Assembly: GCF_000377505.1 (NCBI RefSeq)
Contig: NZ_KB898196.1
Location: 117,933-181,932 of the forward strand
Direction of reading: 5' to 3'
From: Paenibacillus massiliensis 2301065 = DSM 16942
GTDB lineage: Bacteria > Bacillota > Bacilli > Paenibacillales > Paenibacillaceae
DNA length: 64,000 nt
In this document: positions 8,861 to 16,858 of the stretch, in pieces
Layout of the letters: the number at the start of each line of letters is the position of its first letter
How positions within the stretch are numbered: position 1 is the stretch's first letter
The notes under the pieces: model-generated
Database searches by the model: none
What the model was told of the DNA's origin: nothing
The model's input: only the letters and a program-made list of their open reading frames with translations
Translations under genes and position numbers: made by a program

Positions 8861-11800
8861 TCAGGAACGCAGCTGCTCCAGAATCTGCGGGTCCTTGATC
8901 TTGCGATCCTCGGCCAGCAGCACAATCTTGGACAAGATCTCTGCCGTCTTGGGGTCCTCATCCAGGAAAGGAAGGAAAATTCGCCCCCGATGCTGGCTAT
9001 GCACAGGTACAATATACAGGTCACCTGCTGCCTGCTTGAATGTGCTCCCACTGCCAAGATGAACGGCATATTCGCCTAATTCGCCTGCAATACGAGCATA
9101 GTTGCCTTCCAGCCTTACATTCTCCAGCTTCAACAGACGAAGGGACTCCTTCACAATGACACGCCGCATCTCAATCGTCGTCAGACTAGCCTCTGGATCA
9201 ACTCCACCAACATAAGCAACGCTAACGACCAGATCGAGATCACGCATCACCTCGGAAAATAATACTCCAGGCACATCCTTTAGAGCCACGGGCTCATTGG
9301 TCTTTCGGTCAAAGAACTGCACCGTCTCTAGTGTAGGCGACTCGGTATCTGCAGGGGAGAACCAATCAGCCATCGCGTACAGCCGCGCAATCAGATTATG
9401 CTGGTAATCCACGCGCTGCAGCCCCTCTTCGTAGCTAACCGTCCACTGACGCTGCTTGAGCAACGAGACCGTCTTATTCGGCTGCACTTGATACCCTGCA
9501 TAGCGATTCGAGACCAGCCCGTTAGCCAGCTCATCCTCGTTAGGCAAATAGAGCTCGCGGAACACCTGCTTGAAGGGCTCGCGCTGCTTGAGGTCCTCTC
9601 GCTCACGCTGTCCAATGTAGAATAGCTTCTCCATACTGTTACGCTGGTACAGGTGCCACAGGCCACTCTTGAACAGATGCAGCGGATGAGCAATGACCAG
9701 TTGATCTTCGGACTCCAGCGGATGACTCACATAACCCAGTTCTCCATTATCCGTGCCCCCTTGCTCTGAACCAGACTGTACCTGTGGACCAAGCAGACAG
9801 CGCTGTCCCTCATCCAAGTACCCGAAGGCGTCTCCACTACGGAACACAAGCGCCTGCAGGAGCGGAGCAAGCACAGGATTACCGATGAGACGGAACAATT
9901 CCTGAGCGGTGAACACGGTCTCTTGCACCATGGATCGCTCCAGCTCCTGCCGAGCACGACGGTATTGATCCGTCAGCTCACCCTTCAGCTCCTTAAGGCG
10001 CACAACATGCTCATGCTTGTTCACACGGGACGGCAAGGATTTTAGCTCCTTACCCTGCTTCACCGCCACAATGCTCGTCTGTCCTTCCCTGCTAATCTCC
10101 AGCTTAACATGCAGACCTGGTTCAACCTCATACGGTTCGAGGAACGGCTCCAGGCCATCCAGCCTGCTCGCCTCCATATCCCATGTCAAACGCGTCACAT
10201 CAGCGTATCCGGCATTACGTGCCAGATTATCGAGAGCGATCTGAGCAGCCGTACCTTCACTGGCTTTACGCTGAGCCCCGAATTTCTTACTTTCCTTGAG
10301 GAACTGCTGAACAAAATCATACCGTCCACGTACATCCTGCTCGCGCTCAGAGCCAAGTGCTAATGGAATCAGACTATACGCCAGCAAGTGATCCTTGTTG
10401 CGCTTCGACACCACAGAGCCGTGCATCTCCTCAAGTGACAGCTCCCCTAGCACGGCATCCGCGAACAGCTGGGAGCGGCGGTGGTTAGCCCCACCTGAGA
10501 TATACTTCGCACAGTCATACAGCAGCTTGAAGCGCTTCGCACCAAGGGTAGCATAGGCATCATTGAACCAGCGAATGTCGAAGGCACCGTCATTGAAATC
10601 TTGAGCAGATATCGGTGAATAACAAGCGACAACCGTCTCCTTCTCCGCAGAGAAATGCTCATTAATGTGAGCATGGAAGTACCAAGCTGCACTATGCAGT
10701 CCCTCCCACCCAAGGTGTCCGGATACGATATCCAGCCATTGCGGAGCATACATGGCGGCCTCCAACAGCCTTTTCTCCGTCAGGGGGTATTGCTGTAGCA
10801 GCTCGGCAAGCTCCTTCTTCCCCTCTCCTGGGCGTGGATGGCAGTTGCGTATGAGGTAGCTGAATGTCTCCTTGCGTGTAGTGCTGTTCCCATAGGAATA
10901 TATATATCCGCGCACAAAGGAATCCTGGTCAAGTGCTGCAACCAATCGGACCCAATATTCGATGCCAGTTAGTCGGCCCAGCTTCATCGCCTGCTCCGTC
11001 AATTCAGTCGGTAGCTCCCCCCGCAATAGCTCCAGCTCCACAATCCGGCTTATGGCCGTGTCACGCAGAGCCTCTATACGAGGATGTCCATCTGTTGTCT
11101 CTGTTCGCGGAGAAGTCAGGTCCATGAGGAAATGCGGTGAGCTAGGTCCTGCGAGTAACTGGTAGTAGATCTCCTGTTCATCAATCAGGCTCAGCTCATA
11201 GGCTCGAATAAAATCTGACAAGGATAGTAGCATTTTCGGATATACCTTCTCCACCTTAACCATAGCTTGATAGGCTGTCTGGAAATATCGCTGGAAGCTA
11301 GCATCATCATAGCTACGATCTCGCACGAGATAAGCCCATGTGTCCGTCAACATGCCCAGCAGTCCCGCCTCTTGCTGCACTTGATCCTCGGGCATAAGAT
11401 GCAAGATTGCCGACCAGTATCGCTCTGCTATGCTGAAGGTGTCTTCTCGACTGCTATCGGTAAAGGCTGCCTCAATCAGCGTCTTCACCTGGTCTTTATA
11501 CTGCAGATTAAGAAGCAGTCCTTGGATGTCCTCAATCAAGGATACGGGGTACACCTGCTCTATATAGGACTTGCGCCAGCCCTCCAGCAGCCAGATATCC
11601 TTCATGTCATCATAGGAATCCATCGTGTAATGATAATATTGGTAATACTCATTCAAGGTGCCTCGCAGGCTGGGAAAGCGCGCAATGATAAACAGCTGTA
11701 GCAGTTCCTGACTAGTTAGCTGGTGATCACGGAAGTATGCGTGCCATACCTCCGACAGCGGCAGTTGATCCAGCTCTGGCATATGCTTGCGCTCGTTATA

Positions 11801-13972
11801 CCGTACCTTGGATTGCAGACGAGTACCCAGCAAATAACTATGACGATATCCCGCATAATACTCGATCTCATATTCATAATCTCTGTGCTCATGCACTAGC
11901 CGATCCAAGCCCTCAAGCCATGTGCTTATCCGCTCGGGAGTCAGGGTGAACAGCTCCTCCGGACGGAAATTGTTAACATCCCGGACCTCTTCCAGCAGTG
12001 CTCTGCGGCGAGAAGGATCAAATAACCCGAAGCCATTCTCCAGTGTGTATCTGGCATGAGATGGACGTAGCTTGTCTAGTAGTGGCTTCTCCTTGGGTGT
12101 CGGCTCAGTCACCAGCTCCAGCAGAGATTGTACACGTTCCTCCTGCTTCAGCTCTGGTCGTACCACCACCTGCTCCGTCAGGATCTCAAGCGCACCCAGA
12201 CGCTGAAGCTCAGACTTGGATTGTAGCAATCGTGCCAGTGATGTATCCAGCTGGGCCTCGTTCTGAAGCAGCAGTACTTGAATGACAAGCTGTCGTAACG
12301 AGCCTGTCTTCAGCTTAAGCAGCTCCTCCAATCGCTTCATCTCATCAGGTCCAAGAAGCATCTGCTTGGCATGGGCGAGTGCATGCTCACGATTAGACAT
12401 GCTTTTGTCGGATAGACTCTCAAATATAAAATTACGCTGCGCAGCATGCTCTGATCCACGTACGAACAAAGATAGTAGCTCTCCGCGAAGATCGGGTCCC
12501 AGCTGATCCTTCAGCAGGATAATCTCTGCGATCCAATCCGAGTCCATGTCATAGGCTGCCAAATACAGCATCTTACGAACCACATCATCCCGATGAATAT
12601 GATAATGGACATAATCCAGCACACGGGATGCCCGTTCCTCCCCACTTGGTGGAACTTGTTCAAGCATTTGCTTGAACAGCTCGAAGTCACGGCGGCGTTC
12701 CGCCTTGCTCGCCAGCTCGGATACAGGAGTCAGAAGGACACTTGAGCCTTTCTCTTCACTTGCAACATTCCATTCGATCTTAAAGCCCCAGTTCCTCGTA
12801 TACGCTGCATCGTAGTTCATGATAACCCAGTAGATTAACTCAGGGTCCTGCACATGCAGATGCTGACGTGCGATGCTCAGTCTCAGTTGCCGGTTCTGGC
12901 TATTCGCCAGCACATACTGAGAGACTACCTGCTGGTAGAGCTGCCCCTGCTTCATGAGCTCTGGGACCAGCTGTGCTAGTTCCTGTTCCTCAAGCACTGC
13001 CGTTGCCCATAGACTCATCAGCAGACGATTAGCATTCTCTTCCCTTAGCCACTCTTCACGAACCTGCTCACTCGACAATGCCTGCAATGCTTGCTCCAGC
13101 AGCTGCGCAGCTACACGTTGGTTAGCTGACTCCAGGGCCATACCTGTCCATACTGACATCGCCCGCACCACGGAGCTGAAGCGAATCAGCTCATGGTCGA
13201 TCAGGATACGCAGCATATAGATGAAGGCCTCTACAGTCCCCTCATCCATGCGCTCTACTATACTTTGACGGAGACCCTCCTGCAGTCGGGCAGCCACCAG
13301 CAATTCACCAATCTGACGGTAGCCTTCCTCCCAGCTACTCATCAGCATCCCCTTGATCATCTCTCCACTAAGAAGAGCATGCTGCTGCTCTCCATAAATA
13401 ATATCCGTTAGCACCTGCTGTACATGTGCATCTCCGGTATCCAGCGCATAAGCAATACGATCCGGCAGAACCGTTCTGACTTCATGATGAGGGTAGGGCT
13501 CATTTGCAGGCAAAGATAAGTAGGCCTTCAGGTCAAAGCCAAGCATCTCCATTCTCAGCACGGAAGCCAGCTTGCGCACGATCTGCGGCAAATGGACACG
13601 GTAATCACGGGTTCGGAAGGGTCTACGATTATATCCGTTACTGTGTGGATATAGCAGCGCACGTTCCACCACATATGCAAAAAAATCAGCTGTTGGCTGC
13701 TTTGTCAGACTTCTTACTGCCTGAACCAACGGCTGGAGAAATGTCGAGCCCTGTTGTGTGGAGTCTTGCTGTACGGAGTTCGCGATATTCTGTCCCAACA
13801 AACGAACAATTTCGCCATAAGTCCGCTCACTCTCATTCACATATGGAGAATGGGCCAGCTGTGCAATACATTGTGCGAGCTCACCCTCCTGGCCCTGCAG
13901 CCGCTCTGCCGACTGCTTCAAGTGCTTCAAATATTCCTTCTCTTCCACGGAGTTCCTGCTGTTCAAAATCAT
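8861..13972 (-). CDS. Giant DUF4132-domain protein (1703 aa)
   Basis: The C-terminal ~260 residues carry the DUF4132 pattern (ARLYAMADWFSPADT, LFSEVMRDLDLVVSVAYVGG, RIFLPFLDEDP), as in E. coli YehI/MolR-like proteins of unclear function. The preceding ~1400 residues are almost entirely helical with recurrent Leu-rich 30-45-residue periodicity (e.g. LEELLKLKTGSLRQLVIQVLLL), suggesting HEAT/ARM-like repeats. There is no signal peptide, membrane segment or recognisable nucleotide-binding loop. The start may be ATG 13972 (SD only 3 bases away) or TTG 13966 (AGGAGG at better spacing). It is the second gene of an operon with the 139-aa protein upstream (37-base gap). The role is unknown; its size suggests a scaffold. 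Confidence 0.85.
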   Translation of the reverse strand: MILNSRNSVEEKEYLKHLKQSAERLQGQEGELAQCIAQLAHSPYVNESERTYGEIVRLLGQNIANSVQQDSTQQGSTFLQPLVQAVRSLTKQPTADFFAYVVERALLYPHSNGYNRRPFRTRDYRVHLPQIVRKLASVLRMEMLGFDLKAYLSLPANEPYPHHEVRTVLPDRIAYALDTGDAHVQQVLTDIIYGEQQHALLSGEMIKGMLMSSWEEGYRQIGELLVAARLQEGLRQSIVERMDEGTVEAFIYMLRILIDHELIRFSSVVRAMSVWTGMALESANQRVAAQLLEQALQALSSEQVREEWLREENANRLLMSLWATAVLEEQELAQLVPELMKQGQLYQQVVSQYVLANSQNRQLRLSIARQHLHVQDPELIYWVIMNYDAAYTRNWGFKIEWNVASEEKGSSVLLTPVSELASKAERRRDFELFKQMLEQVPPSGEERASRVLDYVHYHIHRDDVVRKMLYLAAYDMDSDWIAEIILLKDQLGPDLRGELLSLFVRGSEHAAQRNFIFESLSDKSMSNREHALAHAKQMLLGPDEMKRLEELLKLKTGSLRQLVIQVLLLQNEAQLDTSLARLLQSKSELQRLGALEILTEQVVVRPELKQEERVQSLLELVTEPTPKEKPLLDKLRPSHARYTLENGFGLFDPSRRRALLEEVRDVNNFRPEELFTLTPERISTWLEGLDRLVHEHRDYEYEIEYYAGYRHSYLLGTRLQSKVRYNERKHMPELDQLPLSEVWHAYFRDHQLTSQELLQLFIIARFPSLRGTLNEYYQYYHYTMDSYDDMKDIWLLEGWRKSYIEQVYPVSLIEDIQGLLLNLQYKDQVKTLIEAAFTDSSREDTFSIAERYWSAILHLMPEDQVQQEAGLLGMLTDTWAYLVRDRSYDDASFQRYFQTAYQAMVKVEKVYPKMLLSLSDFIRAYELSLIDEQEIYYQLLAGPSSPHFLMDLTSPRTETTDGHPRIEALRDTAISRIVELELLRGELPTELTEQAMKLGRLTGIEYWVRLVAALDQDSFVRGYIYSYGNSTTRKETFSYLIRNCHPRPGEGKKELAELLQQYPLTEKRLLEAAMYAPQWLDIVSGHLGWEGLHSAAWYFHAHINEHFSAEKETVVACYSPISAQDFNDGAFDIRWFNDAYATLGAKRFKLLYDCAKYISGGANHRRSQLFADAVLGELSLEEMHGSVVSKRNKDHLLAYSLIPLALGSEREQDVRGRYDFVQQFLKESKKFGAQRKASEGTAAQIALDNLARNAGYADVTRLTWDMEASRLDGLEPFLEPYEVEPGLHVKLEISREGQTSIVAVKQGKELKSLPSRVNKHEHVVRLKELKGELTDQYRRARQELERSMVQETVFTAQELFRLIGNPVLAPLLQALVFRSGDAFGYLDEGQRCLLGPQVQSGSEQGGTDNGELGYVSHPLESEDQLVIAHPLHLFKSGLWHLYQRNSMEKLFYIGQREREDLKQREPFKQVFRELYLPNEDELANGLVSNRYAGYQVQPNKTVSLLKQRQWTVSYEEGLQRVDYQHNLIARLYAMADWFSPADTESPTLETVQFFDRKTNEPVALKDVPGVLFSEVMRDLDLVVSVAYVGGVDPEASLTTIEMRRVIVKESLRLLKLENVRLEGNYARIAGELGEYAVHLGSGSTFKQAAGDLYIVPVHSQHRGRIFLPFLDEDPKTAEILSKIVLLAEDRKIKDPQILEQLRS

Positions 13973-14009
13973 TCTCCTCCTTCGTCTTCTTGACTCTAGT
14001 TGTGAAAGG

Positions 14010-14429
14010 CTACCACAATCGCCCTGCTAGCATGGTTAACCTGATAAAGACCAGCTCGTCACCCTCCTCTAATGGTAGTAGCTCATCCAACTGCTCAAGC
14101 TCTTGTTCATTCAGGAATACACGGTACAAGCCATCCTTATATGCAGTAAGAGCAACCGCAGACGCCTCTGTCACGTCAGGCATCCCATCACGATTGATGG
14201 TTCCGAAGCTAACCTTCCCGGTGTATGCCTGATCATCAATACTCTCCGGAAGCAAATAAGCAAGTCCGTTATTCCCCTCCTGACGATCCTGATATTTCTG
14301 AATTTGCCAAGCAACTGTATGCTCAATTAGCTGTCTCAATGTATTCGTTGTTTCAGGAAGCTCAATAGTTTGCTTAGCCAATACAGGCTTGCGCTTGGCT
14401 ATGCTCTTGACCGTCACGGCAATCCTCAT
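14010..14429 (-). CDS. Small protein with MoaD/ubiquitin-like beta-grasp features, partner of DUF4132
   Basis: This 139-aa protein starts at ATG 14429 after AAAGGAGG and lies directly upstream of the DUF4132 gene. The predicted order is strand (MRIAVTVKSI), strand (VLAKQTIELP), long helix (TLRQLIEHTVAWQIQKY), a ~40-residue insert, then strands (LYRVFLNEQEL, EEGDELVFIRL). The end LPLEEGDELVFIRLTMLAG resembles the L-x-x-GDEV-x-x-x-PPVSGG end of MoaD and ThiS, but finishes AGRLW instead of GG. A classic C-terminal thiocarboxylate or conjugation tail is therefore absent. The fold assignment is inference; linkage to DUF4132 is seen directly. Confidence 0.75.
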   Translation of the reverse strand: MRIAVTVKSIAKRKPVLAKQTIELPETTNTLRQLIEHTVAWQIQKYQDRQEGNNGLAYLLPESIDDQAYTGKVSFGTINRDGMPDVTEASAVALTAYKDGLYRVFLNEQELEQLDELLPLEEGDELVFIRLTMLAGRLW

Positions 14430-14736
14430 GATGCGCCTCCTTTATTGCATATATAAACATTCCGCAATGGGTACATACATTCCCCTTTTTATTATGATAA
14501 ACAAATTGATTCCATGATTTCATGAGTCATATCTCATTGTTGTCTAGTTACTAAGGACCAGTTCTAATGCGGTGCAAATACGAAGACAGCTCATACAAAA
14601 AGAGGCGTCCCACACACGCCCCTTCAATCGTTCGTTATAATTGACTATATTTATGTCGCCTTAACTTGCCTTAATTTCGCTTTACCTTGCCCTTAGCTCA
14701 TGTTATCTAGCTACTACACTCGCTCTACCCTAACCA
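14430..14736. other. Intergenic region with terminator and CTTA-rich repeats
   Basis: The 307-base gap holds the lactonase-gene terminator at its left half and, at about 14650-14705, several short imperfect repeats of TTGCCTTA/TTACCTTGCCTTA. No coding signal was seen. Confidence 0.5.
14596..14624 (-). terminator. Terminator of the lactonase-family gene
   Basis: On the minus strand AGGGGCGT pairs with ACGCCTCT around a short loop and is followed by TTTTTG. Confidence 0.75.
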
Positions 14737-15786
14737 CTATCGCACCACAGGCTCCACGCATACAGGCGATTTCAGCTCTAATTGATGGCCTGACGCTGCC
14801 AATCGACCTGTCTCCCCGTCGATCGAATAGGAGACGAGATTGTCACTCTCCTGGTTAGCCACGATCAGATAACCGCCCACCAGGTTAAAATTGCGCGGTG
14901 TCTTCCCCAGCGTATCCACCCATTCTATCCGTTCAAGCTTCCCGCTCTCCTCGTCAATCCGATACAACACAATGCTGTTATGCCCGCGATTCGATACATA
15001 CAGGAAGCGACCACATGGCGTAACCCGAATATCAGCCGCCGTATTTTCCTCCCGATAATCCTCAGGCAGCGTAGATAGATGCTGGAGGGGCTGCAGCTCT
15101 CCAAAGTGCGCATCGAACAAGAAGGCCGAGACCGTATTGTCCAGTTCATTGGCTACATAGGCGAATTGGCCGTTCGGATGGAAGACCAGATGACGCGGCC
15201 CGGCCCCCTTCGGCTGCTCAGCTTCCTTATGGGTCACCAGCTTGCCTTCCTCGATCCGGTAAATCACGATCTGGTCCATGCCCAGATCGCAGACCATGAC
15301 ATAATCGCCAGAAGGGTCTGGCACAATCGAGTGGGGATGTGGTCCGTCTTGGCGCTCTGCATGGACACTAGACCCGACATGCTTGACCTGGGAGGCCATC
15401 TCTCCAAGACCTACACCACTTACGATGGGGAACATCCCAGCATTGCCTCCTGAGTAATTGGAGACCAGAGCGAAAGCACCATCCTTCGTCACCGAGACGT
15501 AGCAGGGATGAGCCCCCTGTGTTAATTGATGGTTCAATTGCCGGAGCTCGTGAGTCTGTTCATCGACTTTGTAAGCATATACCTTCCCCTCGCCGTCCTC
15601 ACTGACAGCATACAGACAATGCTCCTCCGGATGTAGAGCCAGAAAGGACGGGCGCTCTATGCCATCGGTGCCGTTCACAATGCTCATCTCTCCATTGTCG
15701 CCATCCAGCTTGCACAGGTATAGGGCCTTCTCCTCCCGTGATGCATATGTTCCTGTATAAAAGTAGTACATCTGCTCTTGTGCCAT
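14737..15786 (-). CDS. Lactonase-family beta-propeller protein (6-phosphogluconolactonase-like, YkgB type)
   Basis: The 349-aa protein is a seven-bladed propeller of the YbhE/YkgB lactonase family: FYTGTYASREEKALYL at blade 1, ALHPEEHCLYAVSE, GPHPHSIVPDPSG with the conserved HPHS, GPRHLVFHPNGQFAYVANEL and RVTPCGRFLYVSNRGHNSI. Members hydrolyse 6-phosphogluconolactone or related sugar lactones in the cytosol. A gluconokinase gene lies 8 kb away, so a shared gluconate pathway is possible but the two are not linked. ATG 15786 sits 9 bases after GGGAGG; an upstream TTG at 15792 is too close to the SD. Confidence 0.9.
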   Translation of the reverse strand: MAQEQMYYFYTGTYASREEKALYLCKLDGDNGEMSIVNGTDGIERPSFLALHPEEHCLYAVSEDGEGKVYAYKVDEQTHELRQLNHQLTQGAHPCYVSVTKDGAFALVSNYSGGNAGMFPIVSGVGLGEMASQVKHVGSSVHAERQDGPHPHSIVPDPSGDYVMVCDLGMDQIVIYRIEEGKLVTHKEAEQPKGAGPRHLVFHPNGQFAYVANELDNTVSAFLFDAHFGELQPLQHLSTLPEDYREENTAADIRVTPCGRFLYVSNRGHNSIVLYRIDEESGKLERIEWVDTLGKTPRNFNLVGGYLIVANQESDNLVSYSIDGETGRLAASGHQLELKSPVCVEPVVR

Positions 15787-15893
15787 GGTCAAATTCCTCC
15801 CTGGATCATGAGATAGATATTTCGTCTATCATTATTACCCAATTATCAGCGTTACTCATGGCAGGACTATAAATTAGGTAATAGCTATATATA

Positions 15894-15937
15894 CAAAAAG
15901 ATCGAGGGCAAAGCTCTATCCAGCCTGCCCTCGATCT
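15894..15937 (-). terminator. Terminator of the signal peptidase gene
   Basis: AGATCGAGGGCA and TGCCCTCGATCT are perfect 12-base arms around a 15-base loop, followed on the minus strand by TTTTTG. Confidence 0.9.
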
Positions 15938-15996
15938 CAGATGTATGCGAATATATTATCTAACTATAATGAACGTAGCCCACTTGCTCCAGCGCT

Positions 15997-16548
15997 CTAA
16001 TTCAGCTTCTTGCCAATCACATGACTTAGTGGAATGAAGCCAAGCACCCGGCTGTCGTTACTGTTATTGCGATTATCTCCCATCACGAAGACATAGCCCT
16101 CAGGCACGTCCCACGTCTGATCCCCCTGATCCATCATCTCTTCCTTAATATATGGCTCATTCAGCAGTGTACCATTCAAATATACCTGACCTTGATTCAG
16201 CTCAAGCTCGTCACCAGCCTTGGCAATCACACGCTTCACATAGATGGAATCCGTCGGCTCATCGCTCAGCCAGCGCATGATAGGCTGCTCCATGATATCA
16301 TCTCGAATGGTGCGCGCCTCATGTACACGACTATCAATAATGACTATATCCCCGCGCTCTATCGTTCCCGGGAACGTATTCGGAATCTTGGATACTAGCA
16401 CCTTCTGTTGGTCATGTAGCGTAGGATCCATAGAATGACCTTCAACCGTATAAGGTTGAATACCAAAAATACCGATAACTAATGTAATGACGATCGCAAT
16501 CCCAAAGGAGCATATCCAGCTCAGCATACTTTTGAAGAACTTTACCAT
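15997..16548 (-). CDS. lepB: Signal peptidase I
   Basis: A 183-aa Gram-positive type signal peptidase with one N-terminal TM anchor (residues about 12-31) and the extracytoplasmic S26 serine protease domain. The catalytic Ser is S39 in EGHSMDPTL and the general-base Lys is K105 in YVKRVIAKAGD. The box-E motif GDNRNNSNDSR is intact. It removes signal peptides from exported proteins such as the pectate lyase and nucleotidase encoded elsewhere in the window. Start ATG 16548 follows GGGAGAG. Single gene with a strong terminator; divergent from mprF. Confidence 0.96.
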   Translation of the reverse strand: MVKFFKSMLSWICSFGIAIVITLVIGIFGIQPYTVEGHSMDPTLHDQQKVLVSKIPNTFPGTIERGDIVIIDSRVHEARTIRDDIMEQPIMRWLSDEPTDSIYVKRVIAKAGDELELNQGQVYLNGTLLNEPYIKEEMMDQGDQTWDVPEGYVFVMGDNRNNSNDSRVLGFIPLSHVIGKKLN

Positions 16549-16729
16549 GAATCATCTCTCCCGTACAATCTAGCTTAAATTCTATATGATCTGGATTAGA
16601 AATCTTACGATTGTTCAGATCTGTTAATCCTAGTATACACTTTCTAGTAAAAAGAAAGCCAATCTCTCACTACAGTTGTGTAAAATAACGGGCTCCGTAC
16701 AATGATTTTACAATTCGAGGTCCTGAAAC

Positions 16730-16757
16730 TTGAATTTGTGTATTAATGTAGTATTAT
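16730..16757 (+). promoter_or_regulatory. Candidate sigma-A promoter for mprF
   Basis: TTGAAT at 16730-16735 and TATTAT at 16752-16757 are separated by 16 bases, about 100 bases ahead of the mprF start in the lepB-mprF divergent gap. The rest of the 310-base gap shows no gene. Confidence 0.45.
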
Positions 16758-16858
16758 GAACCAAGGCTTCAACAATTGCGTATGTACTTATGGATTCATT
16801 ACAGATTGTGCCACTAAGGCACGAATGATGTGCTCAAGATTACCAGGTAGGTGAAAAT

